Assembly: GCA_023231005.1 (NCBI GenBank)
Contig: JALNWG010000016.1
Location: 1-64,000, forward strand
DNA: 64,000 bases
Direction: 5' to 3'
Origin: Bacteroidales bacterium
Lineage (GTDB): Bacteria; Bacteroidota; Bacteroidia; Bacteroidales; FEN-979
Shown here: piece by piece, positions 45,607 to 54,273 of the stretch
How the letters are laid out: the number at the start of each line of letters is the position of its first letter
Numbering within the stretch: the first letter of the stretch is position 1
Notes under the pieces: generated by a model
What the model was told of the DNA's origin: nothing
The model's input: the letters and a program-made list of their open reading frames with translations, nothing else
The model's database searches: none
Program-made: the position numbers and the translations under genes

Positions 45607-46554
45607 TTAATGTTGGATCAATACCTTTAAAGTTTCAGGCTGTTTCGATAATTCAAAAGCATTCAGAATATCTTTAAAAGAAAAAATAGCAGTGATCAGC
45701 GGTTGCGGATTCACCAGTCCCTGTGAAAGCAGGCTCAGTGCCGGTTCAAACAAACCACAACGGGAACCGATGATTTCAAACTCATTGATCACGATCTGGT
45801 TCAGATCCAGTATCTCTGGTTTTGCAATCGTCGTCTTCAGGACCAGTTTTCCCCGTGGAAATAAATGAAGCAAAGCTTGTGAAATCCCGGAAGGATGGCC
45901 TGTACAGTCAACACAAACTTCTGCCTTTTCAGTTGCTTTCAAGGTGGAAAGTAACCGTGCATTCAATCCCTGGTTAAGCGCTTGTTTTACTTTTCCTTCC
46001 TGTATATCAAAGGTTGTATAAACACAACCATTTAAACGGAAAACCTGTGAAATCAACAAACCGAGTTTACCAGCGCCAAAAATGAAAACATTCTGGGATG
46101 GTTTGATCTGAATTTGCTCAAAAATCTCAATAGCGGCAGCCAGGGGTTCTGTAAATACTGCAGAAGATAGCGGCAGGTTATCGGGGACTATCCGTAAGTT
46201 TTCTTCAGGAAGTACAACATATTCCGCAAAGACACCATCGCGATCCAGAATTCCCAGTGTAGAACGGTAGGGACAATGGGTTTTTCGTCCTGTCTGACAC
46301 AAATAACAAATGCCACAGGGACAATTGATTTCCCCAACCACATTTTTTCCAAAAAATGCACTTGATTTTGAGATTACCTCTCCAACAAATTCATGGCCGG
46401 GAATGCCTTTGAAGTTCATATATCCCTTAATGATTTCAAGGTCAGTATTGCAGATGGATGAAAAAAGAATCCGGATTAAAGCTTCCCCATTTTTGGGTTT
46501 AGGACGTGGAACATCCTTCAGTTTTAAGGTTTCATCGAAAACTAATGCTTTCAT
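45607..46554 (-). CDS. zinc-dependent alcohol dehydrogenase family protein
   Basis: A 315-residue medium-chain dehydrogenase/reductase. Catalytic zinc Cys in SSICNTDLE and the GHEFVGEV motif; structural zinc Cys set in CPCGICYLCQTGRKTHC; a Rossmann cofactor site VFIFGAGKLGLLISQVF; and a conserved PEL-like C terminus. Members include threonine, sorbitol and alcohol dehydrogenases; the substrate cannot be told. The Met at 46554 is chosen because MKALVFDETLKL is the family start; upstream residues have no counterpart. Confidence 0.88.
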   Translation of the reverse strand: MKALVFDETLKLKDVPRPKPKNGEALIRILFSSICNTDLEIIKGYMNFKGIPGHEFVGEVISKSSAFFGKNVVGEINCPCGICYLCQTGRKTHCPYRSTLGILDRDGVFAEYVVLPEENLRIVPDNLPLSSAVFTEPLAAAIEIFEQIQIKPSQNVFIFGAGKLGLLISQVFRLNGCVYTTFDIQEGKVKQALNQGLNARLLSTLKATEKAEVCVDCTGHPSGISQALLHLFPRGKLVLKTTIAKPEILDLNQIVINEFEIIGSRCGLFEPALSLLSQGLVNPQPLITAIFSFKDILNAFELSKQPETLKVLIQH

Positions 46555-46648
46555 TATTGAGAGATTTTGGATTTTTTGAAAAACCATAAGTAGTATAAAT
46601 ACCGAAAAATTGTAAACAAGAAGATCTTCTTTGTCGTCATGGTATGGA

Positions 46649-49600
46649 TTATGATTGATGTTGTGGAATTGTGATCACAAATTCAGTGAACGCTCCTTCT
46701 TTGGAATTTACTTCCAGTTTCCCTTTGTGGAGTTGGGTGATGATATCGTAACTCATCGAAAGGCCCAATCCCGTTCCTTTCCCGGTAGGTTTTGTGGTGA
46801 AAAACGGGTTGAAAATCTTTTCTAAAACATGTTCCGGGATCCCGGTTCCATTGTCCTTGATCCGGATCTCAATCTTATCCCTGATCTTTTTTGTACTGAT
46901 CACTACCTCAGGTGCGAAGCCAGAAATCTGTTTTTTCGTCTTCTCATCCAGGGCATAACAGGAGTTGTTGACAATGTTCAGGATAACCCGGCTTAAATCC
47001 TGAGGGATGACATAAGCCTTACCCACTTCCGGATCAAGGTATGTTTTTATGCTGGTATTGAAACTTTTATCTTTAGCCCGCATCCCATGATAAGCCAGGT
47101 TGACATATTCGGAAACCATGTTGTTGATGTCTACCTCTTCAAATTCTCCGGTACGGCCGCGGGAATGCTGAAGCATTCCTTTTACAATACTTTCTGCCCG
47201 CTTACCATGTTCATTGATTTTTTTAACATTTCCTTTAATCATTTCGATCACTTCTGAAATATCGGCATATTGGTCAGTACTTAGTTGATCTTTGATCCCC
47301 TCAAGGAATTCACTTACTTCATCAGCCAGTTCTCCAGAGAGCGAGGAGAAATTATTGACAAAATTCAACGGGTTTTGGATTTCATGGGCGATACCGGCTG
47401 TAAGCGCTCCAAGTGAAGCAAGTTTTTCCGATTGAACTAGTTGGTCCTGGGTGTCTTTCAGGTGTTGCAGAGTTGATTGCAGATCTTCAAGAATCCTGGT
47501 TTTAATGAATGCTGAAATAATGTGTTCTTTGGAATTTCTGATAAAATTCAGGTCCTTGATATCAAAGGCGTTCTCATGATGCATGTTTTCGAGGATCAAA
47601 AAGGCCTCCACCTTATTTTCTGCTTTGATTACAAGGGTTAGCATTGATTTCGGAATCCCCGTTTCATTCAAGGCTGGAATATCTTCGAGGGTTGAAAAAT
47701 CAGTTTTAAGAAAGATATCCTCATAAATTTCATCGGCATTTTTTAAATAGCGTTTTTCTGCCTGGGACAATTGAAGAATAATCGGTTCCAGTAAGCGCAT
47801 ATCCCAACCATGACTGGCTTTGAATTTAAAGACATTCAGATTTTTATCAAAAACCAATGCAGTTGATTTTTCCACTGATTTGATCATCCGGGTCTTTTCG
47901 AGTAATGATTGAAGCAAACTTGAAAAATTGATCTCTGAATTGATGGCCTTCACAACGATGTTGATCTTCTCCAGCTCATCATTTTTATTGGCGAGTTCTT
48001 CCGATTGCTTTTCAATCTCTTCTTTTTGCTGTACCACCTGGGCAGTTCGTTCAACGATTTTTTGTTCAAGTACTTTCTTTTCTTTGAGGAGTTTACGGCT
48101 TCTGGTGATGACAATCAGGTAGATCAGGCCGGAGGCCGCAATTAAGTACATAAAATAAGCCCACCAGGATAAATACCAGGGAGCCAAAATGGTGAAAGGG
48201 AATGTTGCTTCTGCACTGATTTTACCAAAAACATTACGAGCCCGGACATGAAAAACAAAATTGCCTTTAGGGAGGTTGGTATATTCTTTATGCGTTTGCG
48301 ACATCCAATCGGACCATGTTTCCTCAAATCCTTCAAGCAAATACTGATATTGATTTTCTCCTTTGACAGAAAAATATGGAGCTGCAAATTCAAATCGAAG
48401 GGAATTGTCCTGGTGTGAAAAAACCATTTTCTCATTATCAGGACTAAAAATCAGAGAATCGTTGTGTGTAGAAATACGCCGGATGATGGCAGGAGCAGAG
48501 CAAAGGTTTATGGCCGGGGCAGTTGAATCATATTTAATCAGCCCGTCGGGACCCCCAAACCAAGTGGATCCATTGTCTTCCGGAAAAATTGACCAGATGA
48601 CCTCTTCTGCAATCGGGAGAAATGGAGTTTGAAAGGGAATATATCCTTTTTTGCTCTTCTTTAACAAAGTCAACTGTGTTTCATCCCCCGCGTTTACCCA
48701 AAGGTTTTCTCCGGATGTTTCCACAATACTGGAAAACCACTGGTTCCCTTTTGCTGTGTCATTTCCCAGGAGCGTGATGCATTTAAATGTATGGGAGGTT
48801 TCATTAAAAATAAAGACACCTTTTCGGGTCGCTACAGCAACGTTTCCATGTAACATATTGATTGTACTCCCTGCTGTTTCAGGCAGGCCGGAGGAAATGT
48901 TAAAATATTCGAATCGTTGATCTCCCGGGAAGTATCGAAATACTCCTTTGGATAATGAGATTCCCCAAATATTTCCTGTGTTGTCTTCCTCCAAATTATT
49001 AATTTCTTCTTCTGATTTATTTAATTTCTCCGATTTCCATGTCCCATGATTATATTTTAGGGAATATAAACCATCCATTTCACCGACCAATACCAGCGAC
49101 GGATCTTTTTTAGAGCGAATCAAAGCCATGGAAAAGCCCTCCTTAATCATGTGTGCCCGATGGTCGGAGATGATAAAAACTCCCTGGGAGGTGGCCGCCA
49201 ACAAACTGTTTTCAAAAGGAACAACCGACCAGCAAGCAGTTATGATTTCCGGAACCGAAACAAATTCCATTTTTTTATCATCATAATAAAATAATCCCTG
49301 ATAGGTTGATACATATAGATGTCCTCCATATCGGAGGATGTGATTGACTCCGCCATTTAACCCTGATTTATCATCGAAATAGGTTAGTGGAGCAGGTATT
49401 TTGATCATGGCAATTCCATTATTCAAAGCTGCCCAAAGATTGTTGTCATGGTCGATATAGAGAGTTTGGATACTTTCATTACGGAGGGTGGCTTTTTTAT
49501 CAACGATCTGTTTGATTGCTCCATCAGCCGAAAGAATGATAATCCCACTTCGGGAGGTTCCAAAAGCATAGTCTCCATTGTTTAACTTCACAGCGGCGGT

Positions 49601-50359
49601 GATCAGATTTTTTTCAAACAATTGATCTGCCTGACTGAATATATCGCGAATACCATTTTGATCAAGCAGGTACAACCCCTGAGTACCACTAGCGATGAGG
49701 ATCTCGTTGTTTTTATAGGGGAGCATGGATTTGATCTCGATAGAACCACCAAAAATTTCACCTTGTTTAATTAGATGAATTTTTTTCTCCTTCAAGGTTA
49801 CCAATCCGATTGATTTTAACTGAAGATATATTGTATTGTAAAGATAAAAGCAGGAGATAATTTCATTGCCAGGCTTCCACAGCTCCATCTTTCCCTGGTT
49901 CCAAATGAAAATACAATTTTGAGTTACAAACAAAACACCGTGGGGGGTAATAAAAATCTGAAGAACATCCAAAAAAGAAGGGACACCGGGAACAGATTCC
50001 AAAAGATTTTTAAAAACCAATTTTCCATTTTTATTGGGCACCAGCATTCCGATTTCACCCCGGGCACCCACATAAACCCGATTCAGACTATCAATGGCCA
50101 GCGCAGTAATTTTTGATGTTTTTGCAGTAAGGATTAATCTCCAGAACTCCCCATCAAATTGAAGCACCCCAGCAAAATTTCCAAAATAAATGATTCCGCT
50201 TTTTTCCTGTGCAATGGCAAAATTCTGAGCATGGGCTTTATATTGATCAGGAGCAAAATTTCTAACGTAAGGAAGTCCTTGCTCATGGCCAGGAGGTGAT
50301 TGTGCCATACTGCAACAGATGCCGAAAAAAATAAAAAAAGGAATGAGCAGCTTATTCAT
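46649..50359 (-). CDS. hybrid-type sensor histidine kinase with periplasmic propeller
   Basis: A 1236-residue membrane kinase. Signal peptide 1-20; periplasmic ~20-690 of Reg_prop-like propeller blades; Y_Y_Y-like domain (~690-755); one membrane helix (~760-785); coiled coil; a GAF-like domain (~830-965); HisKA with HEIQNPLNF near 1010; HATPase with NNSCYAL, DNGTGIPE and GTGLGLSMSYDI. The architecture is that of the sensor half of Bacteroidota HTCS proteins, but there is no receiver or AraC output. It overlaps the NTT-HEAT gene by 8 bases and is the last gene of the five-gene minus operon. Its catalytic core resembles that of the soluble kinase at 60104. Confidence 0.9.
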   Translation of the reverse strand: MNKLLIPFFIFFGICCSMAQSPPGHEQGLPYVRNFAPDQYKAHAQNFAIAQEKSGIIYFGNFAGVLQFDGEFWRLILTAKTSKITALAIDSLNRVYVGARGEIGMLVPNKNGKLVFKNLLESVPGVPSFLDVLQIFITPHGVLFVTQNCIFIWNQGKMELWKPGNEIISCFYLYNTIYLQLKSIGLVTLKEKKIHLIKQGEIFGGSIEIKSMLPYKNNEILIASGTQGLYLLDQNGIRDIFSQADQLFEKNLITAAVKLNNGDYAFGTSRSGIIILSADGAIKQIVDKKATLRNESIQTLYIDHDNNLWAALNNGIAMIKIPAPLTYFDDKSGLNGGVNHILRYGGHLYVSTYQGLFYYDDKKMEFVSVPEIITACWSVVPFENSLLAATSQGVFIISDHRAHMIKEGFSMALIRSKKDPSLVLVGEMDGLYSLKYNHGTWKSEKLNKSEEEINNLEEDNTGNIWGISLSKGVFRYFPGDQRFEYFNISSGLPETAGSTINMLHGNVAVATRKGVFIFNETSHTFKCITLLGNDTAKGNQWFSSIVETSGENLWVNAGDETQLTLLKKSKKGYIPFQTPFLPIAEEVIWSIFPEDNGSTWFGGPDGLIKYDSTAPAINLCSAPAIIRRISTHNDSLIFSPDNEKMVFSHQDNSLRFEFAAPYFSVKGENQYQYLLEGFEETWSDWMSQTHKEYTNLPKGNFVFHVRARNVFGKISAEATFPFTILAPWYLSWWAYFMYLIAASGLIYLIVITRSRKLLKEKKVLEQKIVERTAQVVQQKEEIEKQSEELANKNDELEKINIVVKAINSEINFSSLLQSLLEKTRMIKSVEKSTALVFDKNLNVFKFKASHGWDMRLLEPIILQLSQAEKRYLKNADEIYEDIFLKTDFSTLEDIPALNETGIPKSMLTLVIKAENKVEAFLILENMHHENAFDIKDLNFIRNSKEHIISAFIKTRILEDLQSTLQHLKDTQDQLVQSEKLASLGALTAGIAHEIQNPLNFVNNFSSLSGELADEVSEFLEGIKDQLSTDQYADISEVIEMIKGNVKKINEHGKRAESIVKGMLQHSRGRTGEFEEVDINNMVSEYVNLAYHGMRAKDKSFNTSIKTYLDPEVGKAYVIPQDLSRVILNIVNNSCYALDEKTKKQISGFAPEVVISTKKIRDKIEIRIKDNGTGIPEHVLEKIFNPFFTTKPTGKGTGLGLSMSYDIITQLHKGKLEVNSKEGAFTEFVITIPQHQS

Positions 50360-53300
50360 AATCCTTCGTATATGCATTATTTAATAAAAACAGACTCACA
50401 AATCGTTCTATCATAATCCGGTTCCCATCTATCATCTCATACAACTCTTCCCAGGGGATGGTTATTTCGTTTAGCGATCCACATGGGATTTTCCAGCCGT
50501 TCGAAATATTTTTTATGTTTTCATTAAGAAATACAATCATGTTAAGAATTTGTATTTCCGGAACCGGTGCAAGAAAACTGGTGTTTTTCAATGCAACCAC
50601 TTCATCATATAACAAAGGAACTTTTTGTGTTTCCCGCGCGGTTATTTTTTGATGAAGCCGGTTTAGTTGAATATTCCCTTTCTTCTCAAAACGATGAATG
50701 GTATTAAAGAAATACTCTTTGTTTTTATGGTACAATACCCAGGCCGCCATTTCGCTAAGCATTGGATCGGGATTTACTACATTGGCAGCCAAAAGTTCAC
50801 AGTTTGACGGTGTCGACAAATAATCAGACTGACCCAATACTTCCAGCGCACACGCCTTGGTCCATTTTGAAATCTTCGAATAATCTTTGTTGATAATATC
50901 ATGAAGCCGCTCCTCTGACGATAGCTTTTCCTGAGGAAAATGCACATTAAATCTCAGCAACCGGTCATTGATGGAAAGATCTTCAAACAACGGGAAGAAA
51001 AGTTCTTTGATATCTTCTGAGATGAGCATGTCCCCGATTTCGAGGGCATAAATTTTCGCATTGGTATCGGGGCTTTCGATATGTTCACGGATGTGTCGGA
51101 TGGTTTTGGATTCATAGATCAGGGAAAGAAGGAGAAAAACCTCCTCTTTTTTCTTTTCCATCTCCTCTAATAGAGCTTCCTGGATGTTAGTTGTCTCTTT
51201 TGATCCTCCGATATCAACAAGTGAAGCCATGATCCATACTATGATCTTCACAGATTCTTCGATAGCCTGTTTGATAACGGGTATTTCCGAAACGGAAGCC
51301 CGGTATTCGAGGTTACTTAGAGAAATCAGCACCTGATATTGTAAATCTTTCTCGGGATAATTGATTTTTCCCCGTAAGAAATGGATTGCCTGAGTACCTC
51401 CAATCGTTTCATAAATTTTAATAATATGTAATCGGGTTTGCGGATGATCGGTATTTTTTTCGAAAAACCGGTCCAGGTCAGCCAGTATGGGTTCGCCAAT
51501 CAGTTTTACGGCATTTATTGCTTCGTGGGAGTACAGGGGATGAGTCAGATTTTCGATAATAAAGGGCCAGAGTTCGTATCGCCGTATTTTACCAGAAGAG
51601 ATCAGTGCCGCTTTTTTTACCTCAGCATTGGTATCCTTAATCAATTGAATCAATAATTTGTAGGTATTATATCGTCCGGAATAGCCGAGCAAGGTTGCTA
51701 TTTTTACTCGAATCAGCGGATTGTCGCTCCGGGCAAATGTGGCCATTTGTTCAAACGTCATGTCCTCTGCTTCTTTCAGAGAGCCGATCGTTTCACGAAG
51801 TTTCTCCCGTAACTCCGGAATTTCATTTTTCTCATAGCAACGGGTGAGAAAACCCAGTACCGGAACCAGTTGTATTTCTTTAATTTTTTTCAAAATTGCT
51901 TCCTGGATGAGAGGCAAGGACAAGGAGTAAGCCTGTTCTAATCCGGAGGCAATATCTGAAGGAGCGACTTTGTCAAAAAACGCATACCGGGTTTGGAATT
52001 GCTGAGGTTGTGCTGAAGAAAGAGTTTTAGCAATCAGGGTACCCATTGGTTCAGTTTCATTAGTATTTTTATGTGGAAGTTCTGTCAATTTCGATTTTAA
52101 CATACTCCGATATTCTTCATACATTTTGAAGGCAATCCATATCCATGCACCCAGGATGAAGATGAAAACCCAGCTATAATGGACCATGGTGAAAGCAGGA
52201 ATACTGGAAAGCAATAAAATAACAGCTCCTGTAATTACGGTACCGAGGGCTTTAGGAATTCCTTCAATCTGATTCTGAAATGGCAGCCTTTGCTCGGAAG
52301 GAACTGGTTGATATAATAATTGAAAAGCGGGTTCATAAACAGCACCCCGGATCGACCGTTCGAAAAGTCTTGCCAGTGCTATAAAAGCAAAAAACATTCC
52401 GACAGTTCCATAGACTGATCCCCAGGATGCTGCAAAAAAAGTACTGACAAGTAAGATTAATGGAAGGGATAGTAAACTTGGCTTCAGCCCATATTTATTC
52501 AGAAATCGGCCGGAAACAAGTTTGAAGATAAGCTCAACAATGGCGACAAAACCAAGAAAAAGTCCGAAGAAACTTGCAATGGTTTCCGGATTATTGGAAA
52601 ACTCTCGTTTTGTTTGAGCCAGGAATAGAAAATCGACAAAAAGATAACCAAAAATCGGGAGCAATGCCATGAGGGAAATCATGAGAAAATAGGGCTTCTT
52701 TAAAAGATTCCAGTAATTCCATTCCGATTTGAACTTTTGTGTTTTGTTTGATTCCGGAACAGCATTGGCAGAGAGTTGATCGCGGAATACCCGGAGGATA
52801 ACAATAACTACACAGAAACAAACAAACAAGGAAATAGATGAAAGAAAGAGTAGATCAGGTGCTTTAAGAAAGTGGAGAATCAAGGGAATAGAAAAATATC
52901 CGATAATGATGGAAACGACTTCCCCGACCCCGATCAAGCCGAATATCCTTTTTCCCTGCCGGATATTGAAAAGTTTTCCGGCTAATCCCCAAAATGTTAC
53001 CAGGGTGATATAAACAAGGACCCGGACCCAGGTAAACATAATGAATGCAAGCCAGGGGGTGTCAAACATCCAAACGCCGATTGTAATAGCCAAAACGGTA
53101 AGGAATACAAAAAGAAATTTCACAATAAGTTGCCAGGGAACAGTCAGAATTTTATCAAGACGGGAAAGGATCCACCAGGCGGCACAAACGATCACCCCGG
53201 AAACCATATATGACCAAGAAATCATTTTAGGGTGAAAGTGTTTTAGAAAAATGGCATTGGAGGCGGTAAAATAAAAAGAGAGCGATAATCCAACAAAAAA

Positions 53301-53384
53301 GGAGAAAACCATAAGCAAAAAAACCGGTTTCATTTCCTCTTTCCGGATGTTAAACATTTTAAGATACCAGGCAGTTCGCTCCAT
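50352..53384 (-). CDS. NTT/MFS-like transporter fused to HEAT repeats
   Basis: A 1010-residue protein. Residues ~20-430 contain about twelve membrane helices in an arrangement like the ATP/ADP translocase (NTT) family, with the N-terminal pattern of nucleotide exchangers. Residues ~440-900 are helical-pair repeats typical of HEAT/armadillo folds (IKDTNAEVKKAALISSG, VISLSNLEYRASVSEIPVI). HEAT-fused NTT-like proteins have been noted in free-living bacteria, where they need not exchange nucleotides. The substrate is unknown. It follows the formyltransferase-like gene by 13 bases. Confidence 0.75.
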   Translation of the reverse strand: MERTAWYLKMFNIRKEEMKPVFLLMVFSFFVGLSLSFYFTASNAIFLKHFHPKMISWSYMVSGVIVCAAWWILSRLDKILTVPWQLIVKFLFVFLTVLAITIGVWMFDTPWLAFIMFTWVRVLVYITLVTFWGLAGKLFNIRQGKRIFGLIGVGEVVSIIIGYFSIPLILHFLKAPDLLFLSSISLFVCFCVVIVILRVFRDQLSANAVPESNKTQKFKSEWNYWNLLKKPYFLMISLMALLPIFGYLFVDFLFLAQTKREFSNNPETIASFFGLFLGFVAIVELIFKLVSGRFLNKYGLKPSLLSLPLILLVSTFFAASWGSVYGTVGMFFAFIALARLFERSIRGAVYEPAFQLLYQPVPSEQRLPFQNQIEGIPKALGTVITGAVILLLSSIPAFTMVHYSWVFIFILGAWIWIAFKMYEEYRSMLKSKLTELPHKNTNETEPMGTLIAKTLSSAQPQQFQTRYAFFDKVAPSDIASGLEQAYSLSLPLIQEAILKKIKEIQLVPVLGFLTRCYEKNEIPELREKLRETIGSLKEAEDMTFEQMATFARSDNPLIRVKIATLLGYSGRYNTYKLLIQLIKDTNAEVKKAALISSGKIRRYELWPFIIENLTHPLYSHEAINAVKLIGEPILADLDRFFEKNTDHPQTRLHIIKIYETIGGTQAIHFLRGKINYPEKDLQYQVLISLSNLEYRASVSEIPVIKQAIEESVKIIVWIMASLVDIGGSKETTNIQEALLEEMEKKKEEVFLLLSLIYESKTIRHIREHIESPDTNAKIYALEIGDMLISEDIKELFFPLFEDLSINDRLLRFNVHFPQEKLSSEERLHDIINKDYSKISKWTKACALEVLGQSDYLSTPSNCELLAANVVNPDPMLSEMAAWVLYHKNKEYFFNTIHRFEKKGNIQLNRLHQKITARETQKVPLLYDEVVALKNTSFLAPVPEIQILNMIVFLNENIKNISNGWKIPCGSLNEITIPWEELYEMIDGNRIMIERFVSLFLLNNAYTKDYE

Positions 53385-53397
53385 GAAGATGGGTGAC

Positions 53398-54273
53398 TTA
53401 AATTAATTCAGGATGCAAGGGTAAGGCATAGTATTCGTTCAAATCATTGGTTGGCGGTTTCAGCATGATTTTCCGTACCTCCTCCGGGATGACGCTCGCA
53501 AAATCAATTTCATTTACCGGTTTTTTCAAGCCTTGTTTCATGTTTCTGAGAGTTTGAAGAATAAGTTCAATACTCATCCACCCACAGATAGCAGGAATCT
53601 TTTCCTGCATGGTCAGCAGGTTTTGAGGATATTCCCCATTTTCCAGGCAGATTCGAACCGGAGGAGAAATCCCGATGATGGGACCCCCATCAATGATGTC
53701 ATTGACCTTGTGTAAAGCCATAAAGGATTTAGATTCTCCACGTTGAATTGTTGCTTCAAAAGGCCTTGGTCCGGCACCGATATTGGAAACCAGATCGGAC
53801 GGATGAAAATTAAACATTCCATATACAGGATAATTGTATATATGGGCATCAATCTTTTGTCCGAAACAACACATGATGATGATCCCGGGATCCCAGTCCG
53901 AGAAAATCCGTCGAAATCCCTGGGTTTTTACATCTCCTGTAAAGCATGGAATCCCGGCTGATAACGAAGATGAAATCATGGAGTCAACCAAGGCTTTGGT
54001 TTGCTCATCGTCATATTTACTCCAGATTCTTTTTCCGACATTGATCCGGGTATTGGGATCCAGTGGATCATCGGTGGCAACACCCACAAAATTCAGAAGG
54101 TTGGGATTTTTACGTTCAAATCTGATCAATGTATCCAGTACAAGGTGACCTGCATTGGTACTGCCAAAGAGTGCAATACGCAATCCTTTTTTTGAAGAAG
54201 GTTTTGGTTGAAATGGCTCAAAATAGCCTCCCCAGTAAGAATCTGATATAATATTTTTTTTGCCTGTTCCCAT
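53398..54273 (-). CDS. formyltransferase-fold enzyme
   Basis: A 291-residue cytoplasmic protein. The Rossmann-like N-terminal half begins LRIALFGSTNAGHLVLDTL; the active-site segment FNFHPSDLV ... GAGPRPFEATI carries the Asn-His pair of formyltransferases (as in methionyl-tRNA formyltransferase, GART, ArnA), and DIIDGGPIIG contains the conserved Asp. There is a ~30-residue N-terminal extension and no C-terminal OB domain, so it is not Fmt. The acceptor is unknown. The start codon overlaps the TonB receptor stop by one base (TAATG). Confidence 0.78.
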   Translation of the reverse strand: MGTGKKNIISDSYWGGYFEPFQPKPSSKKGLRIALFGSTNAGHLVLDTLIRFERKNPNLLNFVGVATDDPLDPNTRINVGKRIWSKYDDEQTKALVDSMISSSLSAGIPCFTGDVKTQGFRRIFSDWDPGIIIMCCFGQKIDAHIYNYPVYGMFNFHPSDLVSNIGAGPRPFEATIQRGESKSFMALHKVNDIIDGGPIIGISPPVRICLENGEYPQNLLTMQEKIPAICGWMSIELILQTLRNMKQGLKKPVNEIDFASVIPEEVRKIMLKPPTNDLNEYYALPLHPELI

